DNA of 64,000 nucleotides. Source: Bacillota bacterium. Lineage in GTDB: Bacteria; Bacillota; Clostridia; Acetivibrionales; DSM-1351. The notes under the pieces are model-generated. The model was not told where the DNA came from, did no database searches, and worked only from the letters and a program-made list of their open reading frames with translations. Positions 53,697 through 62,150 of the stretch are shown here, piece by piece (position 1 is the first letter of the stretch; every line of letters starts with the position of its first letter). The stretch is taken from NCBI GenBank assembly GCA_023460955.1, contig JAEWOH010000060.1:1-64000 (forward strand), given 5' to 3'. A program made the position numbers and the translations under genes.

Positions 53697-56066
53697 TTAA
53701 GTTAAATTCAGAGCCTTATAAACCATTACTGCTGCTTCCGCTCTGTTTACACCTCCTGATAACTGCAAATAAAGCTTGTTGTTTATGGTTCTTCCGGTAA
53801 GAATTCCGGAGTTGCATACTGCTGTTATTTTTTTAGCAGAAGAAGCAGATATTGACTTAAAGTCTGTAAACTGCTTTAAAACATTAATATTGGCTTCAGG
53901 AAGTGGTTTACCTTTTGCCTTGAGAGCCATAGTGATAATCTCACCTGCCTGTTCTCTGGTTATCAAGCTGTTTGGGTATAGTTTATTATTTTTATCTGGC
54001 GAGATAATCCCAAGCTTTGCTGCTGAAACTATTTCGTTATAATATTTACTTTTTGAATCAACATCACCAAAGCTGCCTGCTGCAGCCTTAGTCAGACCCA
54101 AGCTTCTGATGACAATAGCACAAAACTCTCCTTTTGTAACAGCTTTTGCAGGATTAAACTTCTGTCCTGACTTTTCATCAAACACACCTCTGCTTGAAAG
54201 GTTATTAATGGCTTCAGCTGCCCAGCTATAATTACCAAGGTCTGAGTATGTAATATTTTTTAATGTAGTAGCAACTACTTCGTTTGATGCTTCGCTTTGA
54301 TTGGTGCCATTTACTGCTCTGACCCTAAAGGTCAGTGTCTTGTCGGGGCTTATATTTTTATATGTAAAACTAGTTACATTTGAATTAACGCGCCCTACTT
54401 CCCTAAAATTGTAAAATTGCATAGCCTCAATAATAAAAGCACTTTCATTTAATGAATTGTCCTTCCACTCCAATAATATCTCGCTGGAGGACATAGTTTT
54501 GGCCAGGAGGTTTGTAGGTGCTTCCGGTTTCTTTAAAAATACCATCAGCTCATTACTGTAGTTAATGGAATTTGAACGATCAAAAACCTTTACCCTATAA
54601 AAATAAATATCTGTGCTGTTAATCCATTTATCGTTATATGCCACAGTGTTAGGGTCAAGATAGGCTATTGTATACCATTCGCCAGATAGGCCAATTTTTC
54701 TTTCAAGCTTGTAGCCGGCCTCAACCATGCTGGTATCCTGCCATGTCAGTCTTATTTCGTTTGTCCCGACAACCTCATATTTTAAATCACCCGGTGCCGG
54801 GATTGTAGTTGACCACACAGTGGTTTCATTTGAAAAATCCGAGTAAACCGAATTGTTATTAATCTTGGCTCGAATTTTATATGTGTAGGTATCCTGCATT
54901 GAAATATTCAGATCAGTGTAAGTGGTTGCATTTCTCCCCATGGAATCATACAATTCCCACTTCTGTCCCGAGCCTGTTTTTCTCCATATTTCAAACCCTG
55001 TTTCATTATCTGTCATATCCTGCCACAACAGTTTAATGCTTTTTCCGTCAGCACATGAAGAAGACAGGCTTCCTGGCGGCTTTAAGTATGTGCTGGTTAT
55101 ATAGATAACATCTGAATATTCCGAGTTAGTGGTACCTGAAACTGCTCTAAGCCTGTATGCATACATTGTGTTTTCATCAACGTTTCTATCAATGTAAGCA
55201 TTGTTATTCTGCGGAATAACTGCAATTTCTCTGAATATTCCCTCCTTGGGTGATCTGCGTTCAAGAATAAAAGCAGTTTCATTTGAATTATCCTTCCAGG
55301 TAATTTGTATATCTCTTTGTGACAGTGCATACCCGTAAAGTTCAGTAGGTTTAAGCAGTAATGAGTATGCAGAATTGCCTTCCTCAGGATAAGCAGTGGT
55401 TTTAACATTATCATTTGAACAGGCTCTCACTCTGTAGTAATACCTGTATCCGGAAATTATGGATTTATCGCTGTAGGTGTTCTGTCCCATGCCCACGTTT
55501 GCTATGGGCGCCCATACAGTATCATTTTCCATCCTGCGTTCTATTATTGTATTGTAGGCCCTGTTATTGGGATACCCCCACTTAATGTCAATCTGATTGT
55601 CAGATACCGGAGTGACTGTCAGAGAATTGGGTTTTTCGATTTCATCCGTTCTGAAGGTCAACTCCTGGGTATACAGATAGGTATTGTTGTCCGCATCTGT
55701 TACCCTGATTCTATATGTATAAGTATGACCGGCGGTAACGGTGCCGTCATACTGAGTTACCGAGTTTGTATAGAGTGTGCTGAAAGCTTGAAAAGCTCCC
55801 TGATCCTCCTTTTTCTCAACAACATAATATTTTTCGTTTGTGAGAAGGTCATACCAGTTAAGTGATATGGAGGTAGGGCTATATATTATTACCGATAAAT
55901 TTGAGGTTACAGCAGCTGTTGCCTTGTCCGGCAGAATTACGCACTGAAATAAAACAGCAAGCAGCAATACAAGAGCTGAAGCTTTCTTAAAAATGCAACC
56001 CGATTTATGCCTTGATTTTAATATATTGTTAAGTTTTCCGGAAAGTCGTCCAAGTAAAGAGATCAA
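53697..56066 (-). CDS. SLH protein with six fibronectin type III domains, 789 residues
   Basis: A secreted protein with a long N-terminal hydrophobic segment (about 28-50, ending KATAAV). It carries six consecutive fibronectin III domains of about 90 residues between 52 and 600 (each with an RxW/TWxD and a YxYRxRA strand such as GYRYYYRVRACSN), then three SLH repeats at about 605-789: KFNPAKAVTKGEFCAIVIRS, LYPNSLITREQAGEIITMAL and SGGVNRAEAAVMVYKAL. The start is a TTG at 56066 with GGGGG upstream. It lies directly under the best sigma-D-like promoter in the window. FN3-SLH proteins are usually structural or adhesive. Confidence 0.9.
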   Translation of the reverse strand: MISLLGRLSGKLNNILKSRHKSGCIFKKASALVLLLAVLFQCVILPDKATAAVTSNLSVIIYSPTSISLNWYDLLTNEKYYVVEKKEDQGAFQAFSTLYTNSVTQYDGTVTAGHTYTYRIRVTDADNNTYLYTQELTFRTDEIEKPNSLTVTPVSDNQIDIKWGYPNNRAYNTIIERRMENDTVWAPIANVGMGQNTYSDKSIISGYRYYYRVRACSNDNVKTTAYPEEGNSAYSLLLKPTELYGYALSQRDIQITWKDNSNETAFILERRSPKEGIFREIAVIPQNNNAYIDRNVDENTMYAYRLRAVSGTTNSEYSDVIYITSTYLKPPGSLSSSCADGKSIKLLWQDMTDNETGFEIWRKTGSGQKWELYDSMGRNATTYTDLNISMQDTYTYKIRAKINNNSVYSDFSNETTVWSTTIPAPGDLKYEVVGTNEIRLTWQDTSMVEAGYKLERKIGLSGEWYTIAYLDPNTVAYNDKWINSTDIYFYRVKVFDRSNSINYSNELMVFLKKPEAPTNLLAKTMSSSEILLEWKDNSLNESAFIIEAMQFYNFREVGRVNSNVTSFTYKNISPDKTLTFRVRAVNGTNQSEASNEVVATTLKNITYSDLGNYSWAAEAINNLSSRGVFDEKSGQKFNPAKAVTKGEFCAIVIRSLGLTKAAAGSFGDVDSKSKYYNEIVSAAKLGIISPDKNNKLYPNSLITREQAGEIITMALKAKGKPLPEANINVLKQFTDFKSISASSAKKITAVCNSGILTGRTINNKLYLQLSGGVNRAEAAVMVYKALNLT

Positions 56067-56142
56067 AATTTTGTACCCCCATTAATTATGCCGTTATTAT
56101 CCAGATATTTTCATAGTTTTGGCAAAACGGTTTTATTAACTT

Positions 56143-56169
56143 ATATCGGCAAAATGTGGCATAATTTTA
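56143..56169 (-). promoter_or_regulatory. Sigma-D-type promoter for the third SLH unit
   Basis: On the minus strand TAAA (56166-56169), exactly 15 bases, and GCCGATAT (56143-56150) reproduce the established motility-sigma consensus TAAA-N15-GCCGATAT. It lies 77 bases before the start at 56066 and just beyond the ATP synthase terminator. This is the strongest of the three such sites. Confidence 0.75.
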
Positions 56170-56183
56170 ATGGAAAAATCAAA

Positions 56184-56232
56184 CAGACCCAAAAACACCC
56201 TGCCGTCGAAGGGCAGGGTGTTTTTGGGTCTG
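56184..56232 (-). terminator. Strong terminator after the atp operon
   Basis: A perfect 21-bp stem with a 7-nt loop (left arm 56184-56204 starting CAGACCC, right arm 56212-56232) is followed on the minus strand by TTTGATTTTTCC. It lies 18 bases past the atpC stop. Confidence 0.9.
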
Positions 56233-56249
56233 CAAACCTTTATGTGATA

Positions 56250-56648
56250 TTATTTGCCTGTTACCTTTAATCTTGCCATTGCTCTGGCTAAAGCAGCCTT
56301 TGAACGCATATATTCCAGCTCACTCAGCTGCTTTTGCATTCTTTCTTCGGCACGTTGCTTTGCTGCCTTCGCACGATTTACATCAATTTCTTCAGGGTAC
56401 TCAGCCGAGTCAGCCATAATGACAACCTTGTCAGGCATGATTTTGGCGAAACCATCACCTACCACAGCTTCAATCCATTTATCATTGGCCTTTATTTTAA
56501 TGGGACCAATATTAACTGTGGTTACCGTTGGTGCATGCTTTGCAAGTACTCCCATCTCGCCGTCAATTGACTTGAATATAATACATTCAGCTTCCCCTGA
56601 AAAGAAATTTCTTTCCGGTGTAATAACTTCCAAAATAAATGTGGACAT
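56250..56648 (-). CDS. atpC: ATP synthase epsilon subunit
   Basis: A 132-residue protein of normal length for the epsilon subunit. The N-terminal beta-sandwich (about 1-85) begins with LEVITPERNFFSGEAE and contains GVLAKHAP. The C-terminal helical hairpin (about 88-132) has RAKAAKQRAEERM. It is part of the F1 central stalk and can inhibit ATP hydrolysis. AGGAGG lies upstream. It is the last gene of the operon, 71 bp after atpD; that gap holds two copies of GGAGCCGCAG. Confidence 0.96.
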   Translation of the reverse strand: MSTFILEVITPERNFFSGEAECIIFKSIDGEMGVLAKHAPTVTTVNIGPIKIKANDKWIEAVVGDGFAKIMPDKVVIMADSAEYPEEIDVNRAKAAKQRAEERMQKQLSELEYMRSKAALARAMARLKVTGK

Positions 56649-56719
56649 ACCCTTTAGCCTCCTGGAGCCGCAGGCGCGGCAAAAACGCTATCTTTTATCG
56701 AATTTCCGGAGCCGCAGAA

Positions 56720-58132
56720 TTATTCCTGCATCTCTTTAGCTGCTTCATATACTTCATCGATATTACCCTTCATAAAGAAGGCAGTCTCTGGAATATGATC
56801 CATTTTACCGTCAATTATTTCCTTGAAGCCTCTAATAGTTTCCTTGAGTGGAACGTATTTACCCTTATATCCGGTAAATTGCTCCCCAACAAAGAATGGC
56901 TGTGACAGATATCTCTGTATTTTTCGTGCTCTGAATACTATCAGCTTATCTTCTTCGGGCAATTCATCCATACCAAGTATGGCTATTATATCTTGAAGTT
57001 CTTTATTTCTTTGAAGTATTTCCTGAACTCTTCTGGCTACAGAATAATGTTCTTCACCAACAACCTTAGGGTCTAATATTCTTGAGGTTGAATCCAAAGG
57101 GTCAACCGCAGGATAAATTCCCATAGCAACAATATCCCTGCTTAAAACCGTATGGGCATCCAAATGCGCAAAAGTAGTTGCAGGAGCTGGGTCAGTCAAG
57201 TCATCGGCAGGTACATAAACAGCCTGTACAGACGTGATTGAACCCTTAGCAGTTGAAGCAATTCTTTCCTGGAGTGCACCGACATCGGTTGCCAATGTTG
57301 GCTGATAACCAACGGCGGAAGGTATTCTTCCCAAAAGGGCAGAAACCTCTGAACCAGCCTGAACAAATCTAAATATGTTATCTATAAATAACAGCACGTC
57401 CTGTCCCATTTGATCTCTGAAATATTCAGCCATGGTAAGACCTGTCAAGCCAACTCTCATTCTTGCTCCTGGTGGTTCATTCATCTGGCCAAAAACCATT
57501 GCGGTTTTTTCAATAACGCCGGAATCGTTCATATCGTGCCAAAGGTCATTACCTTCTCTGGTTCTTTCTCCAACACCGGTAAATACTGAGTAACCACCAT
57601 GTTCAGTAGCAATATTTCTTATAAGTTCCATTATTAAAACCGTCTTACCAACTCCGGCTCCACCGAACAGACCGATTTTACCACCCTTTGCATATGGAGC
57701 CAATAAGTCAACTACCTTGATACCTGTTTCCAATATCTCTGTGGAAGGTCTCTGCTCTTCAAATGAAGGCGCAGGCCTATGTATTGGATAAAAATCAGTT
57801 GGCTTTACTTCTCCCTTTTTATCAACAGGTTCTCCCAATACATTGAATATTCTTCCCAATACCTCTTTCCCAACAGGAACCTTAATCGAGTCACCCGTAT
57901 CGACGGCTTCCATACCTCTCACAAGACCATCAGTCGAAGACATAGCAACACACCTGACTGTGTCGTTTCCAAGATGCTGCATTACTTCGGCAGTTATGAC
58001 GCCTTCTTCTGCAGCATTGTTTTTGGTAGGAATTCTTATTGCATTATATATGTTTGGTAATGTACTATTTTCAAATTTCACGTCAAGTACCGGTCCGATA
58101 ACCTGTACAATCACACCTGTATTCCCAGCCAT
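56720..58132 (-). CDS. atpD: ATP synthase beta subunit
   Basis: A 470-residue catalytic F1 subunit. The P-loop GGAGVGKTVLI (about 153-163), ALLGRIPSAVGYQPTLATD and the GERTREGNDLW motif are present. It binds and makes ATP at the alpha-beta interface. The start is taken at 58132, with AAAGGAG about 8 bases upstream; the in-frame GTG at 58141 is too close to that site. It lies 45 bp after atpG. Confidence 0.98.
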   Translation of the reverse strand: MAGNTGVIVQVIGPVLDVKFENSTLPNIYNAIRIPTKNNAAEEGVITAEVMQHLGNDTVRCVAMSSTDGLVRGMEAVDTGDSIKVPVGKEVLGRIFNVLGEPVDKKGEVKPTDFYPIHRPAPSFEEQRPSTEILETGIKVVDLLAPYAKGGKIGLFGGAGVGKTVLIMELIRNIATEHGGYSVFTGVGERTREGNDLWHDMNDSGVIEKTAMVFGQMNEPPGARMRVGLTGLTMAEYFRDQMGQDVLLFIDNIFRFVQAGSEVSALLGRIPSAVGYQPTLATDVGALQERIASTAKGSITSVQAVYVPADDLTDPAPATTFAHLDAHTVLSRDIVAMGIYPAVDPLDSTSRILDPKVVGEEHYSVARRVQEILQRNKELQDIIAILGMDELPEEDKLIVFRARKIQRYLSQPFFVGEQFTGYKGKYVPLKETIRGFKEIIDGKMDHIPETAFFMKGNIDEVYEAAKEMQE

Positions 58133-58177
58133 TATATCCACTCCTTTCTTCGTATAGGAACATATTTAAATAAATTT

Positions 58178-59062
58178 TTATTTCAAAGCTGAAGCACCGC
58201 CGACTATTTCGGATATTTCCTGCGTAATGGCAGCCTGTCTGGCCCTGTTATAATACAAATTGAGTTTTTGAAGCATTTCATCAGCATTTTTTGTCGCATT
58301 ATCCATTGCTGTCATACGGGCATTCTGTTCACTTGTAAACGCTTCGACAAAGGCTCCGTACATAATGCCTTTGATATATTTTTGAATTAAAACATCCAGT
58401 ACGACCGAGGGTGACGGCTCATACTTTATCTGTTCATCAATCTTTACTTCCTCGGCCTTAACATCCATTCTCAATGCTCCTATTTCCAAAGGCAAAAGCT
58501 TTAATAGCTTTGGTTCCAGAGTAATTGCAGACATCATCTGGGTAAATACTATATAAACCTCATCAACTTCCTGCTTGTTATATAGATTAAGGATGATATC
58601 ACCAATCTCTCTGGCTCTGAATACAGTCGGATTCTGAACGACATAGTCGAACTCAGTATGCACATTATACTGCTTTCTAATGAAATAAGACCTGCCTGAA
58701 TTTCCTGCAACCAATAGAACGGCATTCTCCTTATCATCACCGATAGCTTGTTCTGCCAGCTTCTTTATATTACTGTTGTAGCCTCCGGCAAGTCCCTTAT
58801 CACCGGTAATAACGATGTATGCTTTTCTCTTTCCGGATTTTTCATTCCTTAAATTAAAATATCTGCTTTCAACATCTCCACTATGTGCAAGAATATCTGC
58901 AATAGTTTCTCTAACCTTGTTAAAGTACGGAATGGTTTCTTCCAGTTGCGCTCTTGCCTTCTTTAGCTTTGAGGCTGATATCAGTTTCATGGCCTTAGTT
59001 ATTTGACGCATCTGATTTATACTTTTGATACGCAATTTGATTTCGCGCATATTGTTTGCCAT
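58178..59062 (-). CDS. atpG: ATP synthase gamma subunit
   Basis: A 294-residue F1 rotor-shaft subunit. The N-terminal MREIKLRIKSINQMRQITKA and the C-terminal RARQAAITQEISEIVGGASAL are the conserved long antiparallel coiled coil that turns inside the alpha-beta hexamer. I chose the ATG at 59062; a longer GTG start at 59089 is possible but adds residues not seen in the family, and the ribosome site GGCGGG is nearer the ATG. Confidence 0.96.
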   Translation of the reverse strand: MANNMREIKLRIKSINQMRQITKAMKLISASKLKKARAQLEETIPYFNKVRETIADILAHSGDVESRYFNLRNEKSGKRKAYIVITGDKGLAGGYNSNIKKLAEQAIGDDKENAVLLVAGNSGRSYFIRKQYNVHTEFDYVVQNPTVFRAREIGDIILNLYNKQEVDEVYIVFTQMMSAITLEPKLLKLLPLEIGALRMDVKAEEVKIDEQIKYEPSPSVVLDVLIQKYIKGIMYGAFVEAFTSEQNARMTAMDNATKNADEMLQKLNLYYNRARQAAITQEISEIVGGASALK

Positions 59063-59115
59063 AATGATAACCCGCCGTTTCTGTCGCACAGTACGACAAA
59101 TAATTTAATATTGCT

Positions 59116-60624
59116 TTATACAAATTGAGCTTTGAATTCGTCAGCAGCTGTCTTCAGAAGCTGAAGCATTTCATCGCTGATATCCCCAGTTTCAGAAATA
59201 CTTGTCAAAATGCTCTGATATTTTTCCTTAATAAAATTAACAAACTCCCCATTGAACTTACGGACTTTATTTACCGGTAAATCCATCAGATAACCCTTTG
59301 TTGCAGCATAAAGAATAACCACCTGCTCTTCAACGGGTAGAGTTGCATATAAAGGCTGTTTTAAGGTTTCAACGAGTCTTTCTCCCTGAACGAGCTTATC
59401 TCTTGTTACCTTGTCAAGGTCTGAGCCGAATTGAGCAAAAGCCTCAAGTTCTCTATATTGAGCAAGGTTAATTCTAAGTGGTCCTGCAATCTTTCGCATA
59501 GCTTTAATCTGAGCAGAACCTCCAACTCTTGAAACAGAAAGACCAACATTTACCGCAGGCCTCTGACCTGAGAAAAATAATTCAGATTCAAGATATATCT
59601 GTCCGTCAGTTATTGATATAACATTTGTTGGAATGTAAGCTGAAACGTCACCAGCCAGAGTTTCTATTATAGGAAGAGCGGTTATGGAACCTCCGCCAAG
59701 CTCATCACTGAGTTTCGCAGCTCTTTCCAGAAGTCTTGAGTGTAAATAGAAAACATCACCCGGGTAAGCTTCTCTTCCAGGAGGTCTTCTAAGAAGAAGT
59801 GACATGGTTCTGTAGGCAACTGCATGCTTTGACAAGTCATCATAGATTATGAGTACGTCCTTATTGTTTCTGTACATAAAGTCCTCTGCCATAGCGCAGC
59901 CTGAATAAGGCGCAAGGTATTGTACAGAAGCTGTATCACTTGCAGTTGAAGAAACAACTATGGTATATTCCATTGCTCCGAACTTTTCAAGGGTGTTTAC
60001 AATACCAGCAACGGTAGAAGCCTTTTGTCCTATAGCAACATATACGCAAATAACATCCTTACCTTTTTGATTAATTATTGTATCAATAGCTATGGCTGTT
60101 TTTCCGGTCTGTCTGTCTCCGATAATAAGTTCTCTCTGCCCTCTTCCTATCGGAATAAGTGCATCAAGAGCCATAATACCTGTTTGAAGAGGCTTGTTAA
60201 CGCTCTTTCTGTCTATAACGCCAGGAGCTGTAAAGTCTACCGGTCTGAAATGATCGGTAACTATGTCACCTTTACCATCCAAGGGTTTACCGAGAGGATC
60301 TACAACCCTTCCTACAAGGCTTTCACCAACCGGTACCTGTACTGTTTTTCCGGTTCTTTTTACGGTAGTGCCTTCCTTTATTTCTCTGTCATCTCCTAAA
60401 ACAACACAGCCCACATTATCCTCTTCAAGATTGAGAGCCATACCGTATACACCATTTTCAAACTGCAGAAGTTCACCCGACATACAGGACTGCAGTCCGT
60501 ATATTCTTGCTATACCATCACCTGACTGAAGAACATAACCTACGTCGTCAGTTTTTACTGCAGCACCATAGCTTTCTATCTGCTGCTTAATTATTGAGCT
60601 AATTTCTTCTGGTCTTAGACTCAT
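59116..60624 (-). CDS. atpA: ATP synthase alpha subunit
   Basis: A 502-residue F1 subunit of normal length. The P-loop is GDRQTGKTAIA (about 169-179). The protein carries the non-catalytic nucleotide sites and forms the hexamer with beta. VPVGESLVGRVVDPLGKPLD and the arginine-bearing VGLSVSRVGGSAQ segment near residue 362-374 are visible. It lies 53 bp before atpG and 31 bp after atpH. Confidence 0.98.
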   Translation of the reverse strand: MSLRPEEISSIIKQQIESYGAAVKTDDVGYVLQSGDGIARIYGLQSCMSGELLQFENGVYGMALNLEEDNVGCVVLGDDREIKEGTTVKRTGKTVQVPVGESLVGRVVDPLGKPLDGKGDIVTDHFRPVDFTAPGVIDRKSVNKPLQTGIMALDALIPIGRGQRELIIGDRQTGKTAIAIDTIINQKGKDVICVYVAIGQKASTVAGIVNTLEKFGAMEYTIVVSSTASDTASVQYLAPYSGCAMAEDFMYRNNKDVLIIYDDLSKHAVAYRTMSLLLRRPPGREAYPGDVFYLHSRLLERAAKLSDELGGGSITALPIIETLAGDVSAYIPTNVISITDGQIYLESELFFSGQRPAVNVGLSVSRVGGSAQIKAMRKIAGPLRINLAQYRELEAFAQFGSDLDKVTRDKLVQGERLVETLKQPLYATLPVEEQVVILYAATKGYLMDLPVNKVRKFNGEFVNFIKEKYQSILTSISETGDISDEMLQLLKTAADEFKAQFV

Positions 60625-60655
60625 CCTTTTCTCACCCCATATGCTCTGACACCGG

Positions 60656-61183
60656 TTATATATTAACCAGCTCAGTTAATGATTCAATCCTACCTTTAAT
60701 ACTTCCATCGTAGACCTTGTCCCCTATAATTACTTTGACACCGCCAATTATCGAGGCATCTACTATTTCAGTAACTATTACAGAGCTTGCATTAAATATA
60801 TTCCTGAACTTTTCCTTGATTTTGTTAAGTTGACCTTCATCCAAGGGAAAAGCAGTAATTACTTTCATATCAAGAATATTGGCCTTCTCGTGAGCCAACT
60901 GAATAAACTGCTGGTAAATTCGAGGAAATTCCTCCATGCGCTTTTTTGCCAGCAGCAGGAGTACAAAATTAAGCAAATTTTTACTCAGACGGCTTTCAAA
61001 AATACTCCTAAAAAGGGCTTGCTTTTTATCCAGCTTAATTCTCGGATCCAGCAAATATTCTCGTAGTTCTTTGTCGGTATTGTATAAAGTAACCAACTGT
61101 TCGAACTCCTGGCTTACATTATTGAGGTCACTCATGGAGAGTTCCAATAATGCTTGAGCATATCTTTTTTCTACAAGTGGCAT
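60656..61183 (-). CDS. atpH: ATP synthase delta subunit
   Basis: A 175-residue peripheral-stalk subunit. The N-terminal helical bundle starts KRYAQALLELS and the C-terminal beta domain contains DASIIGGVKVIIGDKVYDGS, both family signatures. It links the b dimer to the top of F1. Its ATG overlaps the atpF stop by one base (TAATG), so the two are translationally coupled. Confidence 0.96.
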   Translation of the reverse strand: MPLVEKRYAQALLELSMSDLNNVSQEFEQLVTLYNTDKELREYLLDPRIKLDKKQALFRSIFESRLSKNLLNFVLLLLAKKRMEEFPRIYQQFIQLAHEKANILDMKVITAFPLDEGQLNKIKEKFRNIFNASSVIVTEIVDASIIGGVKVIIGDKVYDGSIKGRIESLTELVNI

Positions 61184-61668
61184 TAGGCAGCACCTGCCTC
61201 ATCTATAAATTTATCAACCATGCTCTTGTTTGAATCAGTATCCATATTAGCCTGAACAACCTGTGTAGCAGCTGCTATAGCTAAGGCAGCTATCTGCTGT
61301 TTAACCTGACGCAGCATTTCTTCACGCTCACGTTCAACATCCTGACGTCCCTTTTCAACAATTGCCAATGCATCTTTTTTAGCAGCCGCAATTATGCCGT
61401 CATACTCGTGTGTGGCTCGGATTCTGGCTTCGTTCAAAAGCCTGTCGCTTTCTTCCCTGATTTTCTTAATTTGCTCTTCGTAGCTTTTTCTGGATTCGGC
61501 AGCTTCAAGCTTAGCCTGGTCTGCATCCTTTAAAGCCTGATCTATAGAGTTTTTACGCTTTTCCATAAATTCAGTTACAGGCTTAAACAGGAACTTTCTC
61601 ATGAAAAAGTATAAGATCAAAAGGTTTAATGCAACGAAAATAAACGTATATTTTTCTGGCATCAACAT
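61183..61668 (-). CDS. atpF: ATP synthase b subunit
   Basis: A 161-residue peripheral-stalk subunit. One membrane helix (about 8-23, FIFVALNLLILYFFMRKF) is followed by a long charged amphipathic helix rich in Lys, Glu and Ala (for example KLEAAESRKSYEEQIKKI). Two copies form the outer stalk. The only ribosome-site candidate, AAAGGCG, is about 14 bases from the ATG, so initiation may be less efficient. An unusual 239-bp gap separates it from atpE. Confidence 0.95.
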   Translation of the reverse strand: MLMPEKYTFIFVALNLLILYFFMRKFLFKPVTEFMEKRKNSIDQALKDADQAKLEAAESRKSYEEQIKKIREESDRLLNEARIRATHEYDGIIAAAKKDALAIVEKGRQDVEREREEMLRQVKQQIAALAIAAATQVVQANMDTDSNKSMVDKFIDEAGAA

Positions 61669-61759
61669 ATAAGTATCATTCGCCTTTCTGGCTCACAGAA
61701 TTTAAATACCAGCTCCTATCGTGAACCTGATAGTGTATTCTTTATATAATAGCCGGGAG

Positions 61760-61906
61760 TTATTCCCTGCTCCATAAGCTTACTGCTATATCTGTGAAAG
61801 GCGTTAAAACCACCGTGTTATTTGACGCCGGAGTACAAAGGGTACTAAGCATTTCACACCCGGAGCTTTTAATACCTTCCACAGATATCACTACCTTGTA
61901 AAACAT
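61760..61906 (-). CDS. Possible 48-residue small protein between atpE and atpF
   Basis: A short open frame runs from an ATG one base after the atpE stop to a TAA at 61760. It has no membrane segment and begins MFYKVVISVEGIKSSG. The only ribosome site is GGG five bases upstream. Most of the frame lies inside the base-paired element at 61788-61888, so the reading frame may be accidental. I do not recognise it. A comparison with the same gap in related genomes would decide. Confidence 0.22.
   Translation of the reverse strand: MFYKVVISVEGIKSSGCEMLSTLCTPASNNTVVLTPFTDIAVSLWSRE
61788..61888 (-). other. Long base-paired element in the atpE-atpF gap
   Basis: Arms ATATCTGTGAAAGG (61788-61801) and CCTTCCACAGATAT (61875-61888) are complementary at 13 of 14 positions. 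Inside, TTAAAA (61804-61809) can pair with TTTTAA of the other side (61867-61872), and two CCGG words (61828-61831, 61860-61863) enclose an AGTAC/GTACT hairpin. The whole forms one 101-nt nested structure. It may be a processing or stoichiometry-setting RNA structure within the operon, or the remains of a small repeat insertion. No target-site duplication is obvious. Confidence 0.5.
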
Positions 61907-61907
61907 A

Positions 61908-62135
61908 TTAACCCATTTTCAAGAATACAAGTACCAATGCAACTACAAGACCGTAGATGGCTGTTGCTTCTGCGAGAACCGCACCAAGAAGCATAACGTT
62001 TCTTATTTGTCCGGCAGCTTCAGGCTGTCTTGCAATACCTTCTACAGCTTTACCTGTTGCCAAACTGATACCTACTCCGGCGCCAATACCTGTAAAAACT
62101 GCTATTGCCGCTGCTATAGCTATTATTCCTGTCAT
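61908..62135 (-). CDS. atpE: ATP synthase c subunit
   Basis: A 75-residue two-helix rotor-ring subunit. Helix 1 contains GVGISLATGKAVEGIARQPE, helix 2 contains LAEATAIYGLVV with the ion-carrying Glu56. In Na+-type rings such as Ilyobacter, helix 1 has Gln in GVGQGYAAGK and helix 2 has EST; here those are Ile23 and EAT. This favours proton coupling, but Thr58 and Tyr61 remain. It lies 15 bp after atpB. Confidence 0.97.
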   Translation of the reverse strand: MTGIIAIAAAIAVFTGIGAGVGISLATGKAVEGIARQPEAAGQIRNVMLLGAVLAEATAIYGLVVALVLVFLKMG

Positions 62136-62150
62136 ATTAATTTCACCCCC

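Noticed and set aside
33330..56066. Cellulosome anchoring (cohesin or dockerin) in the SLH proteins
   Set aside because: I looked for cohesin and the paired dockerin motifs and saw none; the repeats are FN3-like, SLH or unassigned.
56254..56739. 161-codon open frame opposite atpC
   Set aside because: Antisense to atpC and part of atpD with no ribosome site; atpC is certain, so this is an artefact.
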